From Hormiphora californensis (lineage: Eukaryota; Ctenophora; Tentaculata; Cydippida; Pleurobrachiidae): 64,000 nt of DNA. Within the stretch, counting starts at the first letter, position 1, and every line of letters starts with the position of its first letter. Shown here piece by piece: positions 35,936-48,212 of the stretch. The stretch spans positions 4,192,508 to 4,256,507 of the forward strand of contig CM035362.1 of NCBI GenBank assembly GCA_020137815.1, read 5' to 3'. The notes under the pieces are model-generated. The model ran no database searches. It saw nothing but the letters and a program-made list of their open reading frames with translations, and was not told the DNA's origin. The position numbers and the translations under genes were made by a program.

Positions 35936-36193
35936 TTGATGCAGTCCTTGTAGGAAACAGCCGCTGTAGGGAGAGCTCAATCTCTCGTTCTTTATCTCTG
36001 AAACAATTTCTTGAGGTGGGTTACAATAATTAACGTTGATTAACGTTAATTAATTCATATATTTCGAGTTGTTTAGGGAACTCTGTGTGTGTTCGTTATC
36101 TCGCCATAAACTCTCGTCTTAGACATGAACTAGAAAGGGAGTGTCACCGGTTAGAGAGATAAAGATAGAGAGATAAAGATAGTCCGATATCTA

Positions 36194-36236
36194 TACAGGG
36201 TGTCCCACTTTCTTGTAGCTTTTAGCGGGACACCCT
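36194..36236. mobile_element. Small inverted repeat (ACAGGGTGTCCC)
   Basis: ACAGGGTGTCCC and its inverse GGGACACCCTGT flank a short core. The ends resemble those of small DNA transposons. It lies between the collagen B stop and the collagen A start. Confidence 0.6.
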
Positions 36237-36312
36237 GTATTACAATGGGGGGCCATCTGTATATGGTGACACTCGAGGTGAGAAACAGAGAAAAAGAGCG
36301 AGAGTGTATTGG

Positions 36313-36378
36313 CCAAATATGGTCATGTGATGTAAATGCCCATATATGGGGTTCACGTGACCGCACGACCATATTTGG
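36313..36378. promoter_or_regulatory. Cluster of three CArG-type (SRF-like) boxes
   Basis: CCAAATATGG at 36313-36322, CCATATATGG at 36340-36349 and CCATATTTGG at 36369-36378 all fit CC(A/T)6GG. The outer two are inverted copies (CCAAATATGGTC / GACCATATTTGG), with TCACGTGA between. They lie about 1.5 kb upstream of the collagen A start codon. Function is inferred from the motif only. Confidence 0.4.
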
Positions 36379-36710
36379 ACAATATACTTGATCACACATA
36401 CACACAGAGCCCCCTATTGAGCATCGGACAAAGAACAAAATACGGGAATTAAACTGCTGCGGAAATATAAAAGTGGTTTACAAGATTTAAAAATATGATA
36501 TAAAAACTATATAAAACGTGGTGGGAGAAGAGAGAATGATCTCAGAGAGACTAAGAGTATCTCTCTATTCCCTCTTTTCCCTAAAAATGTCCTGGCTGAA
36601 AGTTACACCGCCCCACCGAGGGGAACAGTGATCACCTTCAAGTTCAACCTAAATAAAAATTGTTCATACACACGGATCACACTACAAAGTCTCACACACC
36701 TTACAAAGAT

Positions 36711-39700
36711 TTAAAGGGAGTTACGGGCGCATACAATGCACCTACTGACTCCCTGGTCTAGGATGTCATTGAGGCCGCTGTACACATTTCCCATTCCCCA
36801 CATGCCCGGTTGGTTGGTCTCCTGGTTCTGGGCGAGCCAGTAATCCAGGTTGTTGATGTAGTAGGAACAGGTTCCTCGTCCCAGACACTCAATGAAGGTG
36901 GGCAGGAAGAAGTTCTCCAGACAGGATCCGGCACTGCTCAGATCTTGGCCACCTCCAGATGTAGAGGATGATGTGACCTGTAGGAGAGAGGGTGGATTAG
37001 AATTTCAGGATAGTGCAAATCCTTTGAGGTTTTGATTTTTCATGGTTTTTCGATAATAATTAACGTACCATGACGTAAGAGTAACCAGTCCAGATTTCGC
37101 TAAAGTCAGTGGGGCAATCAGGGGCGACGGCCTTGAAGGAATGTCGGGCAATGATGTACTTGGTTCCCATGCACACTCGGCACCTGTTTGAAATTGGAAT
37201 TGGTTGGCGGGATGGGAAGGTGGGATCAACGTTATAGCTTGAGATATGTGGTAGATCAATGTAAGGAGTGTGAACAAGTCCGATCTAAATGTAAGGAGTG
37301 TGAACTAGTCTTATCTAAATGTAAGGATTGTGAACTAGTTTGTTCTGAATGTAAGGAGTGTGAACTAGTCTGATCTAAATGTAAGGAGTGTGAACTAGTC
37401 CGATCTAAATGTAAGGAGTCTGATCTAAATGTAAGGAGTGTGAACTAGTCCGATCTAAATGTAAGGAGTGTGAACTGTCTGATCTAAATGTAAGGATTGT
37501 GAATTAGTCCGTTCTAAATGTAAGGAGTGTGAACTGTCTGATCTAAATGTAAGGAGTGTGAACTAATTTCATCAATTACCTGGAGATATGTGGCAGAATT
37601 TCATCAATGTTGTTCATGGGCTTGCTGGAGAAGTCAGCCTCCTGGTTGGTTCCCAGCCAGAAGCTCTTATCAGTCCTCACACCGTGTCGGCAAACATCAG
37701 ATGCGGAACACTGCATGAAGGGTAGAAGCTGGAAGTCCTCGAGACAAGAACCAGCATCACCAAGATCTTGAGAGAGTCCGTAGCCGTTACCCTCGAAGAA
37801 TACCAAAGAGTAACCAGACCAGAGAGAGGTGAATTCAGCGGGGCAGTCGGGGGTACGGTCAGACTGGGAGTGTCGGGTGACAACATGAGTGTCACAGTTA
37901 CAGGGAGAGTAGTCATCAATGTTACATTTTCCATCGTTTCCTTTGTCTCCCTTCTCACCGCTAATTCCCTTGTCTCCCTTTTGGCCCTTGATCCCAGCGA
38001 GACCTTTCTGGCCGGAGGCTCCCTTAACTCCCTTGGCTCCATCGTTACCATCTCTACCAGGTGCACCTCGTTCTCCCTTGGGTCCCATCTCTCCCTTAGC
38101 TCCATCAATTCCGGGAAGGCCATCAGATCCAGGAGCACCATCATTTCCAGGAGCACCATCATTTCCAGGAGCACCATTTCGACCATCAGCACCATCAGCA
38201 CCCTTTTCACCGTCAAATCCAGGTAGACCGGCTTCTCCCTTCTCTCCCTTCTCTCCCCAGTTGTTTTCGGTGACAACTTCAGTGATGATTTCCGTCCAGA
38301 TATCCCAAGCGGGGTCCTCAGGAGTGACGGGGGGATCAACCAATTTACCATCAACACCGGGGATTCCAACAAGACCTTCCTCTCCCTTTTGTCCCTGGGG
38401 ACCTCGTTCTCCCTTGGCTCCATCGTTACCATTTCGACCGGGTTCTCCCTGAGGTCCATCATTTCCGGGGGCTCCGGGTTCTCCTTGAGGTCCAACGGGG
38501 CCAGTATCTCCCTTAGCTCCATCATTTCCGGGGGCTCCGGGGGCTCCAGGGGCCCCATCATCTCCTGGGTTTCCGTCCCTTCCATCGTTACCAGGTTCTC
38601 CCTTAGCTCCATCGAGTCCAGGAAGTCCGTTGGCTCCTGGAGCACCCTGAATACCAACACCAGGTTCTCCTTGAGCACCTTCAGCACCGGGGGAACCATC
38701 ACGACCATCAGCACCGGGGGCACCATCAGCACCATCAGCACCGGGTTCTCCCTTGTTTCCAACTGCTCCAGTCATACCCCTAGGTCCAGTATCTCCAGCT
38801 TCTCCCTTGTCTCCCTGGGGTCCAGTATCTCCCTGGGGTCCAGGTTCTCCCTGGGGTCCAGTATCTCCCTTTTCTCCATCATAACCAGGTTGTCCCTGAA
38901 ATAAAGCGGGGGGTTATTATCTACAATTCACCCAAGGTAATTTTACAAAATCTCAAATAAAAAGAAGACTTTAGAAGGCTTGTGGTATAATACCGGTTCA
39001 TAAGGACAGTCCACTTGAGTGACGATGTAATCTGCTCCTTTTTCTCCCTGTTCACCATCAAGTCCTCCAGGTCCAGCAAGGCCAGGTTCTCCCACGGGTC
39101 CTATAATAATAATAATAATAATATTATTAACTATGTTTGTACTCCGCCCATGATATCCGACAGGGACAGAACAGTAGAACTGTTGCTGTCACTGAAGGAT
39201 GATCTGAACGGTTAACGTACTTGAAAAAGACCTGCCGACTAATCCTATCTTATTGATTGGTCAATTGATTTAAATACTTTTGATTAATTTTTTGACAATG
39301 TGTTGAAGGAGTAGTAGAGATAAAGATTAAAAAAATCAAAACTTACCCTGAGGTCCAGTATCTCCCTGAGGTCCGGTGTCTCCCTGGGGTCCAGCATCTC
39401 CCTTGGGTCCCTGAGGTCCCTGAGCTCCTCGTTCTCCTACAGTTCCGGGAAGTCCATCACCACCAGGGGCTCCCATATCTCCCTTGGCACCAGTTGGGCC
39501 TTGGTCTCCTTGGGGTCCCATAGGACCATCAGCACCATCAGCACCGTCATCACCGGGAGCACCATCTCGACCGTCATTACCAGGTGCACCTGTATCACCT
39601 TGGGGACCATCATCGCCATTAGCACCAGGAGAACCGGTAGCACCTCGAGGTCCAGTATCTCCCTTCTCTCCCTGGGGTCCAACTTGTCCTAGGCCAGGCT

Positions 39701-40455
39701 CTCCCTTAGGTCCAGCAGGACCTTCATCTCCAGGAACTCCTGCAATTCCTTCGTCTCCGGGAACTCCCTTGAGACCAGGTCCTCCGGGAATTCCGGGGGA
39801 ACCAGTGTCTCCCTGGGGTCCAGCGGGGCCAGTATCTCCTGTTGGAAATTGGATTTCGTCGGTCAGTCATCATGGAAAATGGATGTATGATATTTTGGGA
39901 CGACATTGAGCTATGAAATGTGAGAGTTTGGAACTTACCCTTAGCACCAGTATCTCCAACGGGACCACGGGCACCGTCAGCACCGTCAGCACCAGGTTCT
40001 CCGTCAGCACCAGCAGGTCCAGTATCTCCCTGAGCGCCGGTTCTGCCCTGGGGTCCAGCATCTCCTTTCTCGCCATCCAAACCATCCATACCAGGTTCAC
40101 CTAAAGTACAAAATATAGCAACCAAGATTTGATATCGGCGTTATACCTTTTTGTCAACTGCTGATTTTTCCTTCCAGTCGAAGAACTCGTCATTTTACTC
40201 ACCCTGAGGTCCTGCGGGTCCAGTATCTCCCTGAGGTCCTTGTTCTCCCTTAGGTCCTTCTTCTCCATCGTCTCCGTCGGCTCCAGGGTATCCGTCAGCA
40301 CCAGCAGGTCCGGTGTCTCCCTTAGCTCCCTGAGGTCCGCTGGGTCCGGTATCTCCCTGAGGACCAGCGGCACCAGGTTCTCCATCAACGCCATCGGCTC
40401 CATCGGCTCCATCAAGACCATCAGCACCGGGTGATCCGGGAGCTCCTCGAGATCC
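36711..40455 (-). CDS. Type IV collagen-like chain, gene B (7 exons visible, 903 aa, 5' end not found)
   Basis: Exons in transcript order: 40455-40203, 40100-39939, 39838-39347, 39100-38994, 38895-37580, 37183-37069, 36977-36711 (TAA). Phases match, giving 904 codons. Uninterrupted Gly-X-Y sequence is followed by short breaks ([34 protein letters not shown] and following) and then a full NC1. The first C4 half is in the large exon ([26 protein letters not shown]); the second is split over the last exons ([30 protein letters not shown]). Two intron positions in NC1 match gene A, and the two NC1 sequences resemble each other more than either resembles gene C. No initiator, signal peptide, Cys-Cys or CNGT segment was found in the 0.57 kb up to gene C. 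It may be a 5'-truncated copy, a short-chain collagen with an unrecognised first exon, or an alternative 3' end of gene C (see findings). Basic residues are commoner than in gene A. Confidence 0.88.
37250..37566. repeat. 28-30-bp minisatellite in a collagen B intron
   Basis: About eleven units of TAAATGTAAGGAGTGTGAAC plus TAGTCCGATC-type ends, finishing 13 bp from the donor of the exon 38895-37580. Confidence 0.93.
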
Positions 40456-41022
40456 CTGGAAACATCTTTAGTCAAAATCACAGAAGCACTTTCAGCTCTC
40501 ACTTTATCTCACTTTTCACTCACCAATTAAATTTAGGATTTACTAATTTTAGAATTCATAATGATTTCAATTTTCCCAACCCCAACTGCCGAGACACAGA
40601 GATTACGAAATGAGTTGTAAAACCGAATGGGGTGTTCATAATACATTATGATAAAAAAGAGAGAGGAAGTAAAAGTATAACTTCCAAAACGTACTCAAAT
40701 TCTCAATAACATTCCACAAATAAATAATCATCACTTTCTCTCGAGCTCTATCCAGAATTGACATCAACAATATAATTCAAATATACATTTTCCCAGTACC
40801 CAACTCCCCGCGGTACCAGCGACTATTTACATCATGAGTAAACTGTTAAATATCTACATGTCCCTTATTTACAGAGTCCTAAAACCTCTACAGTCCTCCT
40901 GTAAATTAGTGATGAAGTGTCCTAAGAGAACCTCTTTTTTGGCGGGGATGTTTCCCTAAAAGAACCTCTTTTTGGCGGGAATATTTCCCTAAAAGAACCT
41001 TCTCTTTGGCGGGAATATTTCC
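40456..41022. other. Gap between collagen C stop and first visible collagen B exon
   Basis: AT-rich sequence. On the minus strand I find no start codon followed by a signal peptide and no Gly-X-Y exon. A donor-like GGTGAGTG near 40525 is preceded by a frame that stops. Near the C stop, AAGAACCTCTTTTTGGCGGG-type sequence is repeated about three times (40930-41045). Confidence 0.7.
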
Positions 41023-43894
41023 CTAAAAGAACCTCTTTTTGGCGGGAAGTTTCTTCCCGCACACCGAGCACCTCGAAAGACCCTCATTCTGGATCTGGTC
41101 GAGGCCGTTGTAGATGTTGCCCATGCCGAACATTCCTGGAACGGGATCTTTCTTGGCTGCCAGCCAGTAATCCAGGTTGTTAACATAGTATGAGCACATA
41201 CCCCGACCTACACACTCGATGAACGAGGGAAGGAAGAAGTTCTCCATGCAGGATCCGATTCCACCTAGGTCCTGGCCACCACCAACACCACCACCACCAC
41301 TCACCATGAGATACGAGTACCCCGCCCAGAGCCGCTCGAAGTTCTGGGGACAGTCGGGGATGTCATTGCTGTAGCTGTGTCTAGCCATCATGAACTGGAC
41401 ACCACTACACACCACACACCGGGAGATGTAGGGGAGAATATCGTCCTCGGTTTTCAGGGGTGCCATGGCCTTGATATCATCTTGTCCATTGGTAGTCAAC
41501 CAGAAGGATTTATCCGTCCGCTGTCCATGCTGACAGACGTTCCTAGATCCACACTGTAGGAATGGCATGACCTGGAATTCCTCCATACAGCTGCCACTGC
41601 CGCCCAAATCTTGAGCGAGTCCATACCCCTGGGACTCAAAGTAGACGAGGGAGTACCCGCTGTACAGCTCTACCCAGTGAGGGGGACAGCTGGGCACTCG
41701 GTCGGTCTGGGAGTGTCGGGCGATAACGTGGGTGTCACAACTGCACGGCCAATCAGCCGTGTTTCCACAGTCACCACACTTTCCGTCATCCCCGGGTTTT
41801 CCGTTTTGGCCGGAGTCTCCCTTTTGGCCCTTGATACCCTGATTTCCTGAGGTTCCAGGAACACCCTTCATGCCGGGAAGTCCAGTTAGACCGGGGTTAC
41901 CCTTGGGTCCGATTGGTCCTGCGGGACCCCGTTCTCCCTTCTGTCCTCCTTCACCTGCTCCCCTTCCAATATCATCAGTGGGATCCTCGTCTCCTTCATT
42001 TCCAGCCTGAGAGAGTATTAATTAGTTAATTAGCATGCATGTAGTTAGTTAATTAGTTTTAATTAATCATTAGTCATGTTTGTTGAATATATTTCTCCTT
42101 ACATTTCCATCACATGGACAGACACCAGGCTCTCCCTTCTCTCCTAGATCTCCTTTGGGACCATATTCGCCCTTGTACCCCATTGGACCTCGATCACCAG
42201 TGTCGCCCTTCACACCCTGTTTGGTTATTGGGGTTTAAACATGGAGAAATACACATTATGGAAGGAGGATATGAGAAAACTGGAGAGAGGGGTAGTGAGA
42301 GAGAGAGAGAGAGAGTGTGAGAGAGAAAGAGAGTGAGGGAGAGATAGATAGAGATAGAGAAAACAGAGTTCTAAAATCACTTACCTTTCCTCCACTAACA
42401 CCGGGCATTCCAGCAGGTCCTTGAGATCCAGGGAGTCCAGGGTTTCCAGAGGGTCCGACCCGTCCATCCTGTCCGTTCCTACCAGCCTCACCCTTGGGTC
42501 CAGCCTCACCAGCACGGCCCTTGTTACCAGGGGTTCCAGGAAGACCTTGTCGTCCAACACCAGGCTCACCAGCTTCTCCCTTCTCTCCGTCCCGACCTGC
42601 CGTTCCTCTCTCTCCCTTGCCTCCAGCCAGTCCAGGAAGTCCTGCCTTTCCTTCGGGTCCTTCTGGTCCCATGTCACCCTGGGGTCCCTGGGGTCCCCGG
42701 GCACCATCTTGTCCGGCTTGTCCAGCTTCTCCAGTGGTACCTCGGATACCAGGTCGACCTGACTCACCGGGCTCACCCTTGATTCCCTGGGCTCCAGGGG
42801 GTCCAATGACACCAGCATCACTTGACCCACCGGGCGATCCTCTCTCTCCCTTGGTTCCCTTCAGTCCTTGGGTTCCGGGGAATCCCGGGACTCCAGCGTC
42901 TCCCTTAGGTCCCATTTTACCAGGCTGTCCTACTCCGGTTGCTCCTTCAGGTCCAGGGCTACCAGCAGCACCACTTGCTCCCCTAGGCCCGGGTTGTCCA
43001 GGTTGTCCATCTTTTCCGTCCTTTCCATCAGCTCCGGGATCACCAGTGTATCCTCGTGGTCCCTGACTTCCACTGACTCCCTTTGCTCCGGGGACACCTG
43101 GGAAACCAGGATCACCTTTCATACCAAGATCACCAGGGTTGCCCTTGGCACCCGGGACTCCGGGGTTGCCATCGCGACCATTAGCACCAGCAGCTCCCTC
43201 TCCGCCAGGCACACCAGGTTGTCCTGGGGGTCCAGTAATACTTTGTCCGGGTTGTCCGGGATCTCCGTCATTTCCTCGTCCACCCTTCTGTCCTGGCATG
43301 CCCGACTGTCCAGGAACTCCCTTTTGTCCGGGGACACCGGGTATACCCTGAGATCCAACACTACCCGGTTCTCCGTCCGTACCGGGTTCACCGGGTGTTC
43401 CGTTTTGCCCGTTAAGCCCATTTGCGCCCCTTGGTCCAGATTCTCCCTTTTGTCCCTGGGGTCCAGTTCGTCCCGGCGTTCCTGTGTTTCCCTTAGCTCC
43501 GGCGGCTCCGTCTTGACCATCAAGTCCAGGTAGACCAGGCTTTCCGGGCTCACCACCATAACCCTTAGCTCCGGGAATTCCAGTCAAACCGGGTTCTCCC
43601 TTAGTTCCGGGAAGTCCATTTCGTCCGGGGACACCCTGGATACCTGGACCACCCTGAGATCCAGTATCACCTTTGACACCCGCCGCGCCATCTCTTCCAT
43701 CCTTTCCGGGTTCTCCCTTGGTTCCTTGTTCGCCGGGGGGTCCGGCAATGAACACCTCATTGCCTTTGTAGCTACTTCCAGCAGTTCCTTTGGGGCCCTG
43801 GGGCAGGAGAGGTGAGGGGGTGCAGCAGGAACACTCGGGGGCTGTCAATTTAAATCCCAACACTTCACAAACACAAAACGCAAAAACAAAACAT

Positions 43895-43984
<90 letters not shown>

Positions 43985-44029
43985 AAGAGAGAGAACGAGA
44001 GAGAAGAGAGAAGAGAGAGGAGAGAGAGA

Positions 44030-44121
<92 letters not shown>

Positions 44122-47100
44122 GAGAGAAAACAGCAAACCATTTCACATAATTTCAGCCGACGTCGGTGGTATCAATTGGCGTATCAGAGAGCAACGGAAA
44201 CAAAACTCTGCTACAATTCACAAGTGTGCTTATTCCAGACGTATCAGCTTGGTTCTATTCGGTCTGAGTAATAACATGAGGGTGAAGTTGAACGGCAGCG
44301 AAACTTATCAACTAATTTCGGTTTCGTTACTACCAAATTTCAGTTTTAAGTTAAACCTATCATTTTGGTAATAGTTCAATTCTCTCACACACAAACACAC
44401 ACGCACACACTTTCTCACTCCCACAATTACACACTGATGAATTACAGCATCTTTCAACTTACAATGTCTCCTTTTTCTCCCTGAATGCTAGCTCCAGGTT
44501 CTCCCTTGGCGCCGGTAGCACCCTGGGGTCCCTCAGGTCCAGTGGGTCCCTCAGGTCCCTGTTGTCCAGGAGGTCCCTGTTCTCCCTCAGCTCCATCAGC
44601 TCCATCGTTACCATCAGCACCAGGCTCTCCCTTGACACCTGAGAGAGAGAAGAAAAGCTATAATATATTGAAACTTAATTCAAGGTCTGGGATTTTAACA
44701 ATGTAGAATTTAATTATAATTAATTAATTTAATTATCAATTTAATGATAAAGTCAAGATATTTACCCTTGACTCCAGAAACTCCAGGTAGACCGGGGGCT
44801 CCAGGTCGGCCAGTAGCGCCACCATCTCCAGTATCTCCCTTAGCTCCATCAAATCCGGGTTCTCCCTTGGCTCCCTGAGGTCCTCGGTTTCCAGGCTCGC
44901 CAGGTTGGCCATCAACTCCGGGGGTTCCGTCGGTTCCGGGGGTTCCATTGGCTCCATCCTGTCCGGGTTGTCCATCATTTCCATTATCTCCAGCGGGTCC
45001 GGTGTTTCCGGTAGGTCCCATTGGGCCAGCGTCACCCTTCTCTCCCTCGGGTCCAGTGGCACCCTTTAGTCCGGGGTTTCCAGGAAGACCATCAGCTCCA
45101 TTAGATCCGGGAGTTCCTGCGGGTCCAGTAGGTCCCTGAGGTCCAGTAGCTCCCTTATCTCCTTGCGCACCGGGACGACCGTCAGCACCATCAGCACCAT
45201 CATTTCCAGGGGTACCATCAGCACCCATATCTCCCTTAGCTCCAGTAGGTCCCATAGGTCCAGTAGATCCCTTGGCTCCTTGATCTCCATCAGCACCATC
45301 AGCACCATCGACACCATCAGCACCATCATAACCAGGGGCTCCCATAGGTCCAGCTTCTCCCTTTCCTCCCTTTGCTCCAGGAACTCCAGGAAGTCCAGGG
45401 GCACCGTCATCTCCGGGTTCGCCTTGAGGTCCCATAGGACCAGTGGATCCCTTAGCTCCATCAGCACCATCAGCACCGGGAGCGCCGTCAGCACCATCAA
45501 ATCCATCGGCACCAGGGGCACCATCAGCGCCATCAGCACCCATATCTCCCTTGGGTCCAGCAGGACCTCGGGCGCCCTTAGCTCCAGAAGTTCCGGGAAG
45601 TCCATCAAGTCCAGGCTCTCCAGTAGCTCCGGTATCTCCCTGAGGTCCAGTATCTCCCTTGGCTCCATCAGCACCATCGGCACCGGGTAGTCCATCAAGA
45701 CCATCCTTTCCGTCGGCTCCTTGAGGACCCCTGTCGCCAGTAGCTCCATCAGCTCCGGGGTTTCCGTCACTTCCGGGGGCACCATCAGATCCATCAGATC
45801 CATCACTTCCGGGGGTACCAGCGGCACCAGTGTCACCTTTGGGTCCAGTGGGTCCCTGGGGTCCAGCGTCTCCCTTAACTCCCTTGAATCCAGAGGGACC
45901 GGGAAGTCCAGGAATACCCTGATCTCCCTTGATGGAATCACCATCAGCACCGGGATATCCATCAGCACCGGGTTGTCCATCAGCACCAGCATCTCCCTTC
46001 TCTCCAGTGGCTCCAGTGATCGATCTTCCTGGTTCTCCCGTGGGTCCCTGGTCACCAGGGGCACCATCAGCACCATCATTACCGGGCTCTCCTGTAAGTA
46101 GTGAAATGGTTAATAAATCAAACAGTTTATGGGGTAAAATAGGGATTTATTCAAAAATATATAGAAAACAAACCTTGGGGTCCAGTAGGTCCCATGGGTC
46201 CAGTGTCTCCCTGAGCTCCCTTAGCTCCGGTGATACCAGGTAGACCGGGGGCACCGCCATCTCCCTTCTCTCCCTGAGGTCCGTCAGCTCCGGGAACTCC
46301 ATTAGCTCCGTCAGCTCCATCAGCTCCAACATCCCCAGTGTTTCCTTTGGGTCCAGTAGGTCCAGTGTCTCCCTTGGCACCTAAAATCATCGTTGTGTCA
46401 TAATTTCAAAACAATTGTCATCTAGGGAGGTAGCCCGGTAATATCTATCAAAAAATAAATATGATAATTATGTTAATTATGTAATTTCTTACCGGTAGGT
46501 CCTTGTCGTCCGGGTTCTCCAGTCTCTCCCTTGACCTCAGCGGTTAAGTCATCACCGGGCTCTCCCTTCGGACCCGCCAACCCAGGCTCCCCGTTAACTC
46601 CATCATTACCATTCCTTCCATCTCGTCCAGGTGCACCCATATCTCCAGTGGCGCCCTTAGCTCCGGGGGTTCCAGGCAGACCAACATCTCCCTGAGGTCC
46701 GGTAGGTCCACGTTCTCCTTCGGGTCCCTCAGGTCCGACAGGTCCGGCATCTCCAGGAACACCATCAGCTCCATCAGCTCCGGGAGAACCCATATCTCCA
46801 GTAACTCCCTTCAGTCCAGCGGTTCCAGGCATACCCATTTCTCCCTTAGCTCCCTTGGCACCATCAGCACCATCAACACCATCATCTCCGGGGATTCCAA
46901 TACCGGGGGCACCCTGATCTCCTCGCTCTCCCTTGGCTCCCTGATCTCCATCGAGTCCGGGGAATCCATCGGTTCCGGGTACACCTGGTGCTCCATCGGG
47001 TCCGGGTTCTCCAGTTCGTCCAGTGGGTCCCTGGGGTCCGACGTCACCGGTGGCTCCCTTAGCTCCGGGGATTCCGGGAAGACCGTTAGCTCCGTCAGCA

Positions 47101-48212
47101 CCATCAGCACCATCATCACCTTGGGCACCCTGGGAAAATGTTCAACTTTAGACACACGCGGAACACAAAGTTGGTAATTACAAAATGTCAGTTACAATAA
47201 CTGAAATTTTGCAATAACTGACCGTTATATTGTCAATTATAGGTGGACTTGGAACACACATACCTTAGCGCCAGCAGGTCCAGGTAGACCATCAGCACCG
47301 GGAATACCAGGCTCTCCCTTGGATCCATCATCAACAATTCCGGGGGGACCTTGGTCTCCCTTGGCTCCGGGACCTCCGGGGACTCCATCTTGTCCGGGTT
47401 CTCCCTGGGGTCCAGTTCGACCGGGCTCTCCCTTCATTCCATCAACACCATCGGTACCGTTGCAACCATCAATACCGGGTAGACCGTCAGCGCCATGTCG
47501 GCCGTCTACTCCGTTAATTCCGGGAGGTCCAGGGGGTCCGGTGGAACCGGGCTCTCCTCGATATCCCTTCACTCCAGCAAGACCGGGCATACCAATGTCT
47601 CCCTTGGCTCCGGGCGGGCCGGGGTCTCCTTGGATACCGGGGGAACCAGATTCTCCCTGAGGTCCTTGGGGTCCCTGAGGTCCCTGGACTCCAGGAGGTC
47701 CTTGTCGTCCTGAAATTTGGGAATAATTTAGAAATTTCCGTAAACAACAGAAAGCCTGACACGGAATAACTAAGGGTACCAAATCAATAGCCATAGTTAC
47801 CAATTCAGTTACCATGGTTACCAATTCAGTTACCATGGTTACCATGGTTACCAATAACATACCTTTCACGAAGTTGGTAGGTCGTGAGCAACATCCAGCG
47901 GGATCAGCCTCGGGATCAGCTTCGGCATCAGCATCAGCCTCGGCGTCGGCCCTGGAAACGGTGTAAATTTTTAATTGGGGATATTTTAAGAAAACAACGA
48001 TTTAATTTTTTAGTAGCAGTGCTAGTTTAGAACTGCTACTAAATTTTAGTACTATTAAAATTCAATCAAGCTTAATTTGGATTAATCCTGTTGAAATTTA
48101 AGCTCGATCCTAACATTTAATTACCTAATTAATTAATTAATTACCTAATTACGGTGGCACAGAAAGTCAGGTAAAGGAGCACAACCCCTAAAAATGTTCT
48201 GGAACGAGTCAT
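41023..48212 (-). CDS. Type IV collagen alpha chain, gene C (11 exons, 1819 aa)
   Basis: Exons in transcript order: 48212-48145, 47951-47863, 47709-47264, 47129-46493, 46380-46174, 46091-44766, 44638-44463, 43797-42385, 42216-42103, 42006-41023 (TAG), with the first being the signal exon; ten coding exons are certain and all phases close on 1820 codons. The signal peptide ([18 protein letters not shown]) is followed by an acidic [11 protein letters not shown] run, Cys-Cys and the 7S region with CNGT at residues 135-138. The triple-helical region is richer in Pro and Lys than in gene A ([20 protein letters not shown]). The last exon carries Gly-X-Y, a Cys-rich link (GKCGDCG, PCSCDTH) and an uninterrupted NC1 with both C4 halves, ending [11 protein letters not shown]; genes A and B have introns there. 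A Gly-rich insert ([10 protein letters not shown]) replaces the Ser/Thr stretch seen in B. Because gene B begins 0.57 kb downstream in the same direction and phase, read-through or exon skipping is possible. Confidence 0.94.
43893..44126. repeat. (GA)n microsatellite in a collagen C intron
   Basis: About 230 bp of GA repeat with AGAAGAGAG interruptions, 100 bp upstream (in transcript sense) of the exon beginning 43797. A shorter GA tract is at 42290-42360 in the next intron. Confidence 0.95.

Larger units (their letters stand above)
34821..36710. other. Intergenic region between collagen B and collagen A
   Basis: A 1.9-kb gap that should hold the collagen A promoter and the collagen B 3' UTR. 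It holds the GA-rich minisatellite, a small inverted repeat (36194-36236) and three CArG-type boxes at 36313-36378. No clear TATA box or coding exon was seen. Confidence 0.65.

Noticed and set aside
34878-35936. Pro/Ser-rich minus-strand open frames
   Set aside because: They come from the GA-rich minisatellite, exist in several frames and lack any conserved start or domain.
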